From assembly GCF_002909375.1 (NCBI RefSeq), contig NZ_PPXD01000022.1, forward strand, positions 19,812 through 83,811: DNA of 64,000 nt. Reading direction: 5' to 3'. Numbering within the stretch: the stretch's first letter is position 1; every line of letters starts with the position of its first letter. This stretch comes from Cryobacterium zongtaii (GTDB lineage Bacteria; Actinomycetota; Actinomycetes; Actinomycetales; Microbacteriaceae). A program made the position numbers and the translations under genes. Under the pieces are notes generated by a model. The model was given only the letters and a program-made list of their open reading frames with translations, made no database searches and was not told the DNA's origin. This document shows positions 1 through 8,620 of the stretch, piece after piece.

Positions 1-267
1 GGGGTTGCCCACCTCGGTGCGCACCCGCTGGGCGGTCGGCGCGATCGCGCCGAGGTCGGCGATGTCGACGACGTATGGGGCGATCTGGGTGCTGCCGCCG
101 GCACGTTCGGTGAGGATGGCGGCGGTCGCCGTGAGCGCGGCGGCGTCCCGGTCCCACAGGATCACGGCCCGTGCGCCCTCGGCGACGGCCCGCTCGGCGT
201 AGAGGCGGCCCATGCCCATGGCGGCGCCGGTGATCAGCACGCGGGCTCCGGAAACGGTTCGAGTCAT
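1..267 (-). CDS. Short-chain dehydrogenase/reductase, N-terminal part (runs off window)
   Basis: Read on the minus strand from an ATG at 265-267, this is an open frame that leaves the window at base 1, so only about the first 89 residues are present. It starts MTRTVSGARVLITGAAMGMG, with the TGAxxGxG dinucleotide-binding motif of classical SDR enzymes near residues 13-20. A VDIAD segment, typical after the third strand of the Rossmann fold, follows. The substrate cannot be told because the YxxxK active site lies outside. A GATGAT hexamer ends six bases before the ATG, so the transcript may be leaderless. It diverges from the ABC importer genes on the other strand. Confidence 0.85.
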   Translation of the reverse strand, partial: MTRTVSGARVLITGAAMGMGRLYAERAVAEGARAVILWDRDAAALTATAAILTERAGGSTQIAPYVVDIADLGAIAPTAQRVRTEVGNP

Positions 268-379
268 GGGTCAATCATCCCAACTCCTGGGCGTGAAGTC
301 CGGCGTCCTCGCCCGCGCGCCCGACACCCGATTACTACGTTGCGTTGCAGAGGGGCGTGCGCCGGCCCGGCCGGCTGGA

Positions 380-385
380 TAGCGT
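380..385 (+). promoter_or_regulatory. Putative -10 element of the sulfonate-type ABC operon
   Basis: TAGCGT lies 36 nt before the ATG at 422. The same hexamer or close relatives (TAGGCT, TAGAGT) occur before many genes in this window, and TAGCGT is also seen at 3547 before the acetyl-CoA synthetase gene. No convincing -35 was seen. Confidence 0.35.
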
Positions 386-421
386 CGAGAAAACGTCGAG
401 CTCCCAACCGATCGGACGCCC

Positions 422-1390
422 ATGTCTGCCAGCACCGCCACGAGCACCGCCGCCCGCCGCGCCGCGGGGCCCGGCGGCGTGTCTGAGCGCGACCGGACCG
501 TTCGGCCGGCGACCACCAAGGCGGCCCTCGCCGTGGAGTTCGCCGGGTTGGGGCGCACCTTCGCGCCGAGCAGCGGCACCGTGGCATTCGGTGCCGCCCG
601 CCCGGTGCTGCGCGACGTGTCGCTCACCGTGCGTCCCGGCGAGGTCCTCGCGATCCTCGGCACCAGCGGCTGCGGCAAGTCCACCCTGCTGCGCATCGCG
701 GGCGGGCTGGACTCCCCCAGCACTGGCTCGGTGCAGATCGACGGCACGCCAAGCACCGCCTTCGACACCCGCTGCGCGGTGGGGTTCCAGGAGCCGCGAC
801 TGCTGCCCTGGCGCACGGTGGCGGCCAATGTGTCCCTCGGCCTGCCGCGCGGCACCGCACGCGAGGCCGGCCGCGCCCGCGTCGCCGAGCTGCTCGAACT
901 CGTGGGCCTCACGGCCTTCGCCGGGCACCGGCCCGCCGCGATCTCCGGCGGCATGGCGCAGCGCGCGTCGCTGGCCCGCGCCCTGGCCCGCAACCCCGGC
1001 GTGCTGCTGCTCGACGAACCCTTCGGCGCACTGGATGCCCTCACCCGGCTCAAGATGCAGGACCTCCTGCTCGACGTGCACGCCGCCGCCCCCACCACGG
1101 TGCTGCTCGTCACCCACGACGTCGACGAGGCTCTGCAGCTGGCCGACCGGATCATCCTGCTCGGCCAGGAGCCGGCCACGACGGGTGCCGCACAGGCCGT
1201 CGGCGGCGCCACGACACCCGGTGCCACGATCGTGCAGGAACTCACCGTGCCCGGCAACCGGCCCCGCGACCGCGGCTCGGCGGAACTCGCCGAGCTGCGC
1301 GGGCGCCTCCTCGCGGGCCTCGGCATCGACCGGCACGGCGAGGCCCGAGGTGTCGCCTCGAACACCGGCATCCCGCACTTCCCCTACTGA
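422..1390 (+). CDS. ABC transporter ATP-binding protein, SsuB/TauB/NrtD type
   Basis: This 322-residue ATPase would power import of a small anion such as a sulfonate, taurine or nitrate. All nucleotide-binding motifs are intact: Walker A GTSGCGKST (80-88), Q-loop Gln near 123, signature ISGGMAQR (174-181), Walker B VLLLDEP (194-200) followed by FGALD, and the switch histidine in THDVDEA near 232. The PWRT following the Q-loop is common in the sulfonate/taurine/nitrate subfamily. A lipoprotein gene and a permease gene follow on the same strand and complete the importer. The first 35 residues are low-complexity, so a later start is possible. The substrate is not determined by sequence. Confidence 0.9.
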   Translation: MSASTATSTAARRAAGPGGVSERDRTVRPATTKAALAVEFAGLGRTFAPSSGTVAFGAARPVLRDVSLTVRPGEVLAILGTSGCGKSTLLRIAGGLDSPSTGSVQIDGTPSTAFDTRCAVGFQEPRLLPWRTVAANVSLGLPRGTAREAGRARVAELLELVGLTAFAGHRPAAISGGMAQRASLARALARNPGVLLLDEPFGALDALTRLKMQDLLLDVHAAAPTTVLLVTHDVDEALQLADRIILLGQEPATTGAAQAVGGATTPGATIVQELTVPGNRPRDRGSAELAELRGRLLAGLGIDRHGEARGVASNTGIPHFPY

Positions 1391-1475
1391 CCAGCCAGAC
1401 CCCCTCCACGTTCCACCGCACCACATCCACAGCATGGATGCCCGTTCCCCGCCCGCACCCAACGAGAGACTCGCC

Positions 1476-2525
1476 ATGAAGAAACGCTTCACTGCCACCG
1501 CCCTGATCGCCTCCGCCGCGGCCGCCGCCCTGCTGCTCACCGGCTGCGTCGCCGGTGAGAACCAGCCCGCCGCCGAGGCAGCCGTCAGCACCGACGACGA
1601 CGCCGGCATCGTCACCCAGGGCGGCGAGCTCAACATCGACTTCGCCACCTACAACCCGCTCAGCCTGGTGATCAAGGAGAAGGGTTGGCTCGAAGAGGCC
1701 CTCGCCGACCAGGAGATCACCGTCAACTGGGTGCAGTCGGCCGGTTCGAACAAGGCCAACGAGGCCCTCCGCGCCAACGCCATCGACGTGGGCTCCACGG
1801 CCGGCTCCGCCGCGCTGCTGCACCGCTCGAACGGCTCGCCCATCCAGGTCATCGACATCTACTCGCAGCCCGAATGGGCCGCCCTCGTCGTCCCGGACGG
1901 CTCCGAGATCACCTCCGTCGCAGACCTCAAGGGCAAGCAGATCGCCGCCACCCAGGGCACCGACCCGTACTTCTTCCTGCTGCAGGCGCTCGAAGAGGCC
2001 GGCCTCGGCCTGGACGACGTCACCGTGCAGAACCTGCAGCACGCCGACGGCTGGGCCGCCCTGCAGAACGGCTCGGTCGACGCCTGGGCCGGACTCGACC
2101 CGATCATGGCCGGTGCCGAAGCCGCCGGTGCGGAGCTCATCTACCGCAACGTCGACTTCAACAGCTACGGCTTCCTCAACGCCACCGAGGCCTTCATCAC
2201 CGAGAAGCCGGATGTGGCCCAGACCGTCGTCGACGTCTACGAGCACGCCCGCGCCTGGGCGCTGGCGAACGAGGAGGAGACCGCACAGATCCTCGCCGAC
2301 GTCGCCGGACTCGACCTCGCGGTCGCCACGAAGGTCATCACCGAACGCTCCAACCTCGACGTCGACAACGTCCCCGGCGACGCCCAGATCGACGTCCTCA
2401 CCACGATCGGCCCGATCTTCGTCGAGACCGGCGACGTGCTCGAGCAGAGCCAGGTCGACGACGCCCTCGACAGCATCGTGAACGACACCTTCGCCACGAA
2501 GGCCGACCCGACGATCATCGAGTAG
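1476..2525 (+). CDS. Aliphatic sulfonate/nitrate-type ABC transporter substrate-binding lipoprotein
   Basis: A 349-residue secreted lipoprotein. MKKR plus a hydrophobic Ala/Leu stretch leads to the lipobox LLTGC, with the lipidated Cys at residue 24. The mature part resembles the SsuA/NMT1-like periplasmic-binding fold: TYNPLSLVIKEKGWLEE, then SAGSNKANEALRANAIDVGS, then a VADLKGKQIAATQGT hinge. It captures the substrate at the membrane and delivers it to the permease encoded next. The ATG was chosen because it begins the signal peptide; the frame is open far upstream across the preceding gene, but that extension is a shadow. The ATPase stop lies 85 nt upstream. Confidence 0.9.
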   Translation: MKKRFTATALIASAAAAALLLTGCVAGENQPAAEAAVSTDDDAGIVTQGGELNIDFATYNPLSLVIKEKGWLEEALADQEITVNWVQSAGSNKANEALRANAIDVGSTAGSAALLHRSNGSPIQVIDIYSQPEWAALVVPDGSEITSVADLKGKQIAATQGTDPYFFLLQALEEAGLGLDDVTVQNLQHADGWAALQNGSVDAWAGLDPIMAGAEAAGAELIYRNVDFNSYGFLNATEAFITEKPDVAQTVVDVYEHARAWALANEEETAQILADVAGLDLAVATKVITERSNLDVDNVPGDAQIDVLTTIGPIFVETGDVLEQSQVDDALDSIVNDTFATKADPTIIE

Positions 2526-2622
2526 CCCGGTGGATGCCGCGCCGGCCGCACGCAGGCCGCCGCGGCATCCGCCTCACCGCCTCGGTTTCACCGCCACACC
2601 CATCCCGCACGAAAGGCCCCCG

Positions 2623-3429
2623 ATGACCGAGACCCTCGCCCCGGACACGGCGCCCGTCGTGCGCCGGCCGTTGACGTCGCGGCGGAGCGCACGCATCCTC
2701 GGCGGGCTGCTCCTGCCGGTGCTGATCCTGATCCTGTGGCAACTCAGCACCGCCCTCGGCCTGGTCACGGTGTCCCAACTGCCGTCTCCGGCCATGGTCT
2801 GGATCGCCACCGTCGACCTCTTCGACCGCGGCGAACTCACCCTCTACGTGGCCATCTCCACCCAGCGAGTGCTCATCGGGTTCGCCATCGGCGCCGCGCT
2901 GGGCCTGGCCGCCGGGTCGCTGGTGGGGCTCTCCCGCGCCGCCGACGTGCTCTTCGCGCCCACCCTCGGCGCCATCCGGGCCGTGCCGTCGCTGGCCTGG
3001 GTGCCGCTGCTGATCATCTGGCTGAAGTACGGTGAGGAATCCAAGATCGTTCTCGTCGCCATCGGCGCCTTCTTCCCGGTCTACACCACGGTCGCGCAGG
3101 CACTGCGGCACGTGGACCGCCAGCTCGTGGAGGCCGGCCGCGCCTTCGGGTTACGCGGGGTGCGGCTGTTCACCGCCGTGCAGCTGCCCGCCGTGATCCC
3201 GTCGGTGATCTCCGGGCTGCGGCTCGCGCTGGCCCAGGCCTGGCTGTTCCTGGTGGCCGCCGAGTTGCTCGGCGCGTCGATGGGGCTGGGCTATCTGCTC
3301 TCCATCTCGGGCACGAACGGCCGCATCGACCGCATCCTGCTCGCCATCATCCTGCTCGCTCTGCTCGGCAAGCTCACCGACGCCATCCTGGGCGTGTTCG
3401 AAAAGTGGGCCATCACCAAGTGGGCCTGA
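2623..3429 (+). CDS. ABC transporter permease, SsuC type
   Basis: A 268-residue integral membrane subunit of the importer formed with the two preceding genes. About six hydrophobic segments are visible. The cytoplasmic EAA-like loop that docks on the ATPase is near residues 167-190 (VEAGRAFGLRGVRLFTAVQL). The PSPAMVWIATVDLF and LIIWLKYGEESKI segments are typical of sulfonate/nitrate permeases. The ATG at 2623 follows GAAAGG, a reasonable ribosome-binding site, and the frame upstream lacks conserved sequence. The length matches the family (about 250-280 residues). Confidence 0.9.
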   Translation: MTETLAPDTAPVVRRPLTSRRSARILGGLLLPVLILILWQLSTALGLVTVSQLPSPAMVWIATVDLFDRGELTLYVAISTQRVLIGFAIGAALGLAAGSLVGLSRAADVLFAPTLGAIRAVPSLAWVPLLIIWLKYGEESKIVLVAIGAFFPVYTTVAQALRHVDRQLVEAGRAFGLRGVRLFTAVQLPAVIPSVISGLRLALAQAWLFLVAAELLGASMGLGYLLSISGTNGRIDRILLAIILLALLGKLTDAILGVFEKWAITKWA

Positions 3430-3601
3430 CCGGCGCCCGCGGCACGCCTCAGGCGCCGCGACAAAGACCTGCCGCGAGCGGCCACCGCCCGGCCGCGCAG
3501 GTTACGCCGCATTGCGCCGCTGCCTGCAATGGATGCCCGCGCTGCGTAGCGTCGAAAGCGCCCGATAGTCCGCCATCAGAACCAACCGCCGGAGTGTGCC
3601 C

Positions 3602-5776
3602 ATGCCGAACCTCGACACCAGCACCAGCACCAGCACCAGCACCAGCACTCACTCCAACACCAGCACCAGCACCAGCACCAGCACCAGCACCAGCACTCAC
3701 TCCAACACGGACACCCACCCCACGGCCACCCGCGCTGCCACCGCGGACTGGACCGACACCAGCGCCACCATCCGCAACCTCTCCACCGAGCACCGCCGCT
3801 ACCCGGCGCCGGCCGCGTTCGCCGCGCAGGCCAATGTCGACGCCTCCTGGTACGAAAAAGCCGCAGCCGACCCGGTCGCCTTCTGGACCGAGCAGGCCAA
3901 GCGCCTGGACTGGGCCGAGCCCTGGCACACCGACCACACCTGGCAGCCGCCCGCCCCGGATGCCGACGGCGTCTTGAGCGTGCCGCGAGCGGAGTGGTTC
4001 GCCGGCGGAAAACTGAACGTGGCGGTGAACTGCGTCGACCGGCACGTGGCCGCCGGCCGCGGCGACAAGGTCGCGTTCCACTTCGAGGGCGAACCCGGTG
4101 ACCGGCGCACCCTCACCTACGCCGACCTCGAAAGAGAGGTCGCCCGCGCCGCGAACGCACTCACCGCCCTCGGCATCGAAAAGGGCGACAGGGTCGTCAT
4201 CTACCTTCCGGTGATCCCCGAAACCATCATCATCACCCTCGCGGTCGCCCGCCTCGGCGCCATCCACTCCCTGGTGTTCGGCGGTTTCTCGGCCGAGGCG
4301 CTGCGCTTCCGGGTGGAGGACACCGGCGCCAAGCTGCTCGTCACCACCGACGGCCAGTTCCGCCGCGGCCAGGCCGTGCCGGTGAAGGAAGCCGCCGACG
4401 AAGCCGTGTCGGGCACAAACCAGATCGAGCACGTGCTCGTGGTGCGCCGCACCGGCGACCTGACCCCGGACATCCCCTGGACGACCGGTCGCGACGTGTG
4501 GTGGCACGACACCGTCGACACGGCGTCCGCCACCCATGAGCCGGAGTTCTTCGACGCCGAGACGCCGCTGTTCATCATCTACACCTCGGGCACCACCGGC
4601 AAGCCGAAGGGCCTGGTGCACACCAGCGGCGGCTACCTCACCCACGCCTCCTGGAGCCACTGGGCCGTCTTCGACGCCAAGGACGACGACGTGCACTGGT
4701 GCACCGCCGACCTCGCCTGGGTCACCGCGCACAGCTACGTGCATTACGGCCCGCTCTCCAACGGCACCACCTCGGTGATCTACGAGGGCACCCCGAACAC
4801 TCCGCACCCTGGCCGGCACTTCGAGATCATCCAGCGCTACGGCGTCACCACCTATTACACGGCGCCCACGCTGATCCGCACGTTCATGACCTGGTTCCCC
4901 ACTGGATTGCCGAGCGAACACGACCTGTCCAGCATCCGTCTGCTCGGCTCGGTCGGCGAGGCGATCAACCCCGAGGCCTGGGTGTGGTTCCGGGAGAACA
5001 TCGGCGCCGGCCACGCCCCGATCGTGGACACCTGGTGGCAGTCAGAGACCGGCGCCGCCGTGATGGCGCCGCTGCCCGGCGTGAGCACCCTCAAGCCCGG
5101 TTCGGCCCTGCGCGCCCTGCCGGGCCTGAGCGCCCTGGTGGTGGATGACGCGGGTCAGCCGGTTCCGCACGGCACCGGCGGCTATCTGGTGCTGGCCGGC
5201 ACCTGGCCGGGCATGGCCCGCACGGTGTGGGGCAACCCGGAGCGCTACCGCGACTCCTACTGGGCACGGTTCGCCGAGCAGGGCTACTTCTTCTCCGGCG
5301 ACGGCGCCAAGTACGACGATGACGGCGACATCTGGCTGCTCGGCCGGGTCGACGACGTGATCAACGTGTCAGGGCACCGGCTGTCCACCATCGAGATCGA
5401 GTCGGCACTGGTGTCGCACCCGGCGGTCGGCGAATCCGGCGTGGTGGGCGTGACCGATGCCACCACGGGCGAGGGCATTGCCGCGTTCGTGATTCCCGCG
5501 GTGGCGCCGGCAACGGATGACCCGGCCGCCTGGCTGGCGCTGGCGGCCGAGCTGGCCCCGCAGTTGCGGGCGCACATCACCCACGAGATCGGCGCGGTGG
5601 CCAAGCCCCGGGACGTGTTCCTGGTGCCCGACCTGCCCAAGACCCGCTCCGGCAAGATCATGCGCCGGCTGCTCGGCGACATCGTCGACGGCCGCCCGCT
5701 CGGCGACGTCACCTCGCTGCAGGACGACACCGTGCCCGGCCGCATCCAGTCGATCGTGGCTGTCGCCCGCGCCTAG
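3602..5776 (+). CDS. acsA: Acetyl-coenzyme A synthetase with Thr-Ser repeat N-terminus
   Basis: This enzyme makes acetyl-CoA from acetate, ATP and CoA via acetyl-AMP. Motifs of the AMP-forming superfamily are complete: YTSGTTGKPKG (about 328-338), TADLAWVTAHSY, DTWWQSETGA, the SGDGAKYDDDG core motif, and the C-terminal GKIMRR with the acetylatable lysine near 683. The 724 residues exceed the usual 640-660. The extra length is an N-terminal stretch made of two (Thr-Ser)n-Thr-His-Ser-Asn units. GGAG at 3591-3594 sits 7 nt before the ATG at 3602, which supports this start over the GTG at 3596. Upstream TAGCGT at 3547 may be the -10. A strong hairpin follows the stop. Confidence 0.93.
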   Translation: MPNLDTSTSTSTSTSTHSNTSTSTSTSTSTSTHSNTDTHPTATRAATADWTDTSATIRNLSTEHRRYPAPAAFAAQANVDASWYEKAAADPVAFWTEQAKRLDWAEPWHTDHTWQPPAPDADGVLSVPRAEWFAGGKLNVAVNCVDRHVAAGRGDKVAFHFEGEPGDRRTLTYADLEREVARAANALTALGIEKGDRVVIYLPVIPETIIITLAVARLGAIHSLVFGGFSAEALRFRVEDTGAKLLVTTDGQFRRGQAVPVKEAADEAVSGTNQIEHVLVVRRTGDLTPDIPWTTGRDVWWHDTVDTASATHEPEFFDAETPLFIIYTSGTTGKPKGLVHTSGGYLTHASWSHWAVFDAKDDDVHWCTADLAWVTAHSYVHYGPLSNGTTSVIYEGTPNTPHPGRHFEIIQRYGVTTYYTAPTLIRTFMTWFPTGLPSEHDLSSIRLLGSVGEAINPEAWVWFRENIGAGHAPIVDTWWQSETGAAVMAPLPGVSTLKPGSALRALPGLSALVVDDAGQPVPHGTGGYLVLAGTWPGMARTVWGNPERYRDSYWARFAEQGYFFSGDGAKYDDDGDIWLLGRVDDVINVSGHRLSTIEIESALVSHPAVGESGVVGVTDATTGEGIAAFVIPAVAPATDDPAAWLALAAELAPQLRAHITHEIGAVAKPRDVFLVPDLPKTRSGKIMRRLLGDIVDGRPLGDVTSLQDDTVPGRIQSIVAVARA
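3617..3706 (+). repeat. In-frame ACCAGC hexanucleotide repeat, two blocks
   Basis: Five ACCAGC units plus ACTCACTCCAAC (3617-3658) are followed by six ACCAGC units plus the same 12 bases (3659-3706). The repeat encodes Thr-Ser tracts at the start of the acetyl-CoA synthetase. Units of six keep the reading frame, so length changes would alter only the tail length. Confidence 0.95.
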
Positions 5777-5783
5777 CCATCAC

Positions 5784-5847
5784 CCCGCGAAAGCGGTCGT
5801 GTGGCTGCCACCCCGCGCTGAGGCAGCACCACGGCCGCTCTCGCGGG
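5784..5847. terminator. Long imperfect hairpin between convergent genes
   Basis: A 26-base arm (5784-5809, beginning CCCGCGA) pairs with 5822-5847 (ending TCGCGGG) across a 12-base loop with only a few mismatches. It lies between the acetyl-CoA synthetase stop and the convergent hydrolase stop, where a bidirectional terminator is expected. There is no T-tract, as is common in high-GC actinobacteria. Confidence 0.65.
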
Positions 5848-5865
5848 CAGCACCGCTCGCGCGGG

Positions 5866-6576
5866 TCAGGGGCGGGCGGCGGCCGCGAGCACCTGGCGAA
5901 CGGTGTCGGGGTGGCTGAGGATGCGGAAGTGCCCGCCGGTGTCGATTCGCACGTTCTCGGCGCCCGTCAGGATGCTGCCATCCGGGATGTGCGGATCGAA
6001 CCGCCCGAACACCGACACGATCCGGTCGTTCAGCCGGGCATCGGCGCCGAGGGCGGCGAGCTGCGGGTCGGTGCCGGCGAACGCGCGCAGGCTCGGAGTG
6101 GGCATGTACCTGGCGTATCGCGAGCCGGAGAACGGGGTGCTCACCGCCACCATCCGCTCGACACGATCGTCGGGGTCAAGCTGCGTCATCAGGTACTTGC
6201 CGATCAGGCCGCCCTTGCTGTGCGCCACGATCACCAGGTGGTTCAGCTCGCGATCACGCAGGTACTCGGCCACGATCTCGGCCGACGGCACCACCGGCCG
6301 CCGGTTGGTGTGCAACGGCGTCACCACGTGCACCGGATGCCCGGCGTCATGCAGCGCCTGGATCAGCGGCCGCATGAAGTGCCAGCTCTCGTAGATCCCC
6401 GGAATGATCAGCACCGGCGCCGCCTCGCCCGAGGCGAAGTCGTCGGGGTGAGTGCGGGCGACGGCACCACGCACCTGGGCGAGAACGGCGTACCGGTAGT
6501 CCAGCAGCCAGGAGCCGGCGTTCCGCAGGCCGACGCAGAGCAGGCCCCGCGCCGACCGACCAGGCTTGCGGGTCAT
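5866..6576 (-). CDS. Alpha/beta hydrolase (lipase-like)
   Basis: A 236-residue cytoplasmic alpha/beta-hydrolase. VLIIPGIYESWHFMRPLI near residue 55 supplies the oxyanion-hole loop, and VIVAHSKGGLIGKY carries the nucleophile Ser near 120 in an A-H-S-K-G elbow (Gly replaced by Ala at the first position). The Asp (FDPHIPDGS) and His (GGHFRILSH) of the triad are present near the C-terminus. It resembles class-2 lipases/triacylglycerol lipase-like proteins; the true substrate is unknown. Its ATG overlaps the stop of the upstream hydrolase gene (ATGA), so the two are translationally coupled and probably share an operon with the lipid kinase gene. Confidence 0.8.
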   Translation of the reverse strand: MTRKPGRSARGLLCVGLRNAGSWLLDYRYAVLAQVRGAVARTHPDDFASGEAAPVLIIPGIYESWHFMRPLIQALHDAGHPVHVVTPLHTNRRPVVPSAEIVAEYLRDRELNHLVIVAHSKGGLIGKYLMTQLDPDDRVERMVAVSTPFSGSRYARYMPTPSLRAFAGTDPQLAALGADARLNDRIVSVFGRFDPHIPDGSILTGAENVRIDTGGHFRILSHPDTVRQVLAAAARP

Positions 6577-7403
6577 GGCGTGACTGGCTCACCGTCAGGC
6601 GCGGCCGTGCGGGCGTACTCCCGGATGCCGGCCGCCGTGTCGACCGCGGCGCTGAAGTGCACGAGGTGGCGGCCGGGCAGCTCGAGCAACTTCCCGCGTG
6701 TAGCCTGCGCGGCGAGGTGCACGCCCCAGTCGTGGCGTGACACCGGGTCGTCCTCTCCCCGGATCACCAGGGTCGGCGCGTACACCTCCCGCAGCCGCAG
6801 GTCGGTGCGGTAGGCGAGCATCGGCCGCAGGGTGGCGAGGTACCAGCGCGGACCGCACAGAAGGTAGTCGCGCACCACGATCATGGTGCCGTTGACAGGT
6901 TCCTTCAGGGTGTCCCGGCCGAGGGCAAGAGCCTGGCGCAGCGCCGAAGATCGGGTGGGGTCGGTGACACCACCGATCAAGACGAGGTGGGCGACCACTG
7001 TCGGGTGGCGCACGGCCGTCTCGGTCACGAACTGGGCGCCCATCGAATGCCCGACCAGTACGACGGGCCGCCCGCTCAGCATCGGCAGCAACTCACCGAG
7101 GTAGTCGGCGTACTGCTCGATCGACACCCCGTCCGCGGGCTTGGGCGAGCGGCCGAAGCCCGGCAGGTCCACCGAGTGCACCGCGCCCGTGGCGGCCAGC
7201 TCGGCGTGCATCCGGTCGAAGTAACGGTGCGACATGCCGATGCCGTGCACCAGCACGAACACCGGCGCGTCCGGCGTTCCCGGACCCGGTGTCGAGCGCA
7301 CAGTGACGGATGCGCCGCTCTCCGGCAGCAGCAGCTCACGCACGCGACCGTCTCCGCTTGCTCGACGTGGTCGTCGTGGGGACCTGCGGGTCATCGGGAG
7401 CAT
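6573..7403 (-). CDS. Alpha/beta fold hydrolase
   Basis: A 276-residue alpha/beta hydrolase of the Abhydrolase_6 type. LVHGIGMSHRYFDRM (51-65) is the oxyanion loop, VVLVGHSMGAQF has the nucleophile Ser near 120, VIRGEDDPVS carries the acid and GRHLVHFS the catalytic His. It begins 3 nt after the stop of the lipid-kinase gene and overlaps the next hydrolase by 4 nt, forming a three-gene minus-strand operon. An alternative ATG lies three codons downstream (7394). Substrate unknown; a lipid or ester would fit the neighbours. Confidence 0.82.
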   Translation of the reverse strand: MLPMTRRSPRRPRRASGDGRVRELLLPESGASVTVRSTPGPGTPDAPVFVLVHGIGMSHRYFDRMHAELAATGAVHSVDLPGFGRSPKPADGVSIEQYADYLGELLPMLSGRPVVLVGHSMGAQFVTETAVRHPTVVAHLVLIGGVTDPTRSSALRQALALGRDTLKEPVNGTMIVVRDYLLCGPRWYLATLRPMLAYRTDLRLREVYAPTLVIRGEDDPVSRHDWGVHLAAQATRGKLLELPGRHLVHFSAAVDTAAGIREYARTAAPDGEPVTP

Positions 7404-7406
7404 CGG

Positions 7407-8459
7407 TCACTCCTGCGGAACGCGCACGCGCAGGCCGCCGGGCAGCACCCGCGCCTTGAACGCCGTGGCGGTGCCGAAACCGTCGCCGTCGAGTTCGATC
7501 TCCTCGGGGTGGCTGAGCTTCACGGTGATCTGGCGGCCCTTGACGTAGTTGAGGGCCTCGACCTCCTTGGTCATCATGCGCCGGCCGAGCGGCGTGCGGC
7601 GCAGCACGCCGTTCTCCCACAAGACCTTGACGACGATCTGCACCCAGTGCACGAAGCCCTCCGGGCGCAGCATCAGCATCTCGAACTGCCCGTCGTCGAT
7701 GACGGCCTCCGGCAGCAGCAGCACGTTGGCGGTGAGGGTACCGGTGTTGCCCACGATCACGGTGTGCGCGCGCACCGACTTGGTGGGGCCGCCGTCGAGG
7801 CTGTAGCGCAGGCGCAACTGGTTGCGGTCACGCAGGGCCGTGATGATCGCCCCCACATAGGCGAGCCAGCCGATCTTGGCCTTGAGCTCGTCGTTGGTGC
7901 TGGCGAGCATCTTGGCGTCCAAGCCCAGGCCGGCCATCACGAGGAACGCGTGCTTGCTGACGCTGTCGTCCTCGTGCCGGATCTCGATCCGGGCGATGTC
8001 GACCTTGCGGTCCTTGCCGCTGAAGGCCGTGCCGATCGAGTGTTCGAGGTTGTCGAGCGTGAGGTTGAGGTTGCGGGCCAGGAGGTTACCGGTGCCGGAC
8101 GGCAGCAGGGCCAACGCCGCGTCACTGCCGTGCACGACCTCGGCCACCGCACGCACGGTGCCGTCGCCGCCGGCGGCGATCACCATGGTGGCGCCGGCAT
8201 CGATCGCGGCCTGGGCTGCGCCCTGCCCCGGGTCTTCCTTGGAGGTTTCGAACCAGAGGGTCTCCCCCCAGCCGGCCTTGGCCTCTTCGGCGGCGACGGC
8301 GCGTTTGATGTCGTCGAGGTTCACCTTGATGGGGTTGTACACCACGGCGGCCAGTCCGGCTGCGCTCTCCCGGGCGGGCGCGGCATCCGCGGTCGCGGTC
8401 TTGTCGTCGATCGGGTCGTCGGTCGGAATGTCGGTCGGGATGTCGGACGGTGTCGACAT
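7407..8459 (-). CDS. Diacylglycerol kinase-family lipid kinase
   Basis: A 350-residue member of the DAGK/YegS/sphingosine-kinase fold, expected to phosphorylate a lipid hydroxyl with ATP at the inner membrane face. The nucleotide-binding GGDGT is at 97-101 and LPSGTGNLLAR follows at 119-129, both diagnostic. VVYNPIKVN at 39-47 is the usual first strand. The first 30 residues contain an Asp-Ile-Pro-Thr-Asp repeat and are probably disordered. A GGAGAG ribosome-binding site precedes the ATG by about 7 nt. It is the first gene of an operon with two hydrolases and diverges from the LspA gene. Confidence 0.88.
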   Translation of the reverse strand: MSTPSDIPTDIPTDDPIDDKTATADAAPARESAAGLAAVVYNPIKVNLDDIKRAVAAEEAKAGWGETLWFETSKEDPGQGAAQAAIDAGATMVIAAGGDGTVRAVAEVVHGSDAALALLPSGTGNLLARNLNLTLDNLEHSIGTAFSGKDRKVDIARIEIRHEDDSVSKHAFLVMAGLGLDAKMLASTNDELKAKIGWLAYVGAIITALRDRNQLRLRYSLDGGPTKSVRAHTVIVGNTGTLTANVLLLPEAVIDDGQFEMLMLRPEGFVHWVQIVVKVLWENGVLRRTPLGRRMMTKEVEALNYVKGRQITVKLSHPEEIELDGDGFGTATAFKARVLPGGLRVRVPQE

Positions 8460-8620
8460 GCGCGCTCTCCTCAGGCAGATGAGCGGATGATTCCGCTCGG
8501 GTGAATCCCGCGGCAGCCGGCAGGCTCAGCGTGCGGGTGCACCAACGCTACACGCCTCGCTTGGGAAGGGTTCTGTGAGCCGCGCCGCGCCTGGCACCCG
8601 ATCGCTGGGATGATGGAGGG

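Noticed and set aside
345..2525. Continuous 726-residue frame reading through the ATPase gene into the SBP gene as a fusion
   Set aside because: The first part is a frame-shifted shadow of the ATPase. The SBP has its own ATG and signal peptide at 1476.
380..3555. Shared TAGCGTCGA motif upstream of the ABC operon and acetyl-CoA synthetase as a common operator
   Set aside because: TAGCGT is a recurrent -10 hexamer in this window (for example at 60719), so the match is better explained as a promoter element than as a specific operator.
3617..3706. Possible CRISPR array or operator array
   Set aside because: Units are 6 bp, contiguous and in frame, without spacers; it is a coding microsatellite.
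3449..5014. 521-residue minus-strand open frame opposite acetyl-CoA synthetase
   Set aside because: Low-complexity Val/Gly/Ala/Asp composition with no domain, and the opposite frame is a clear enzyme. A shadow of GC-rich codons.
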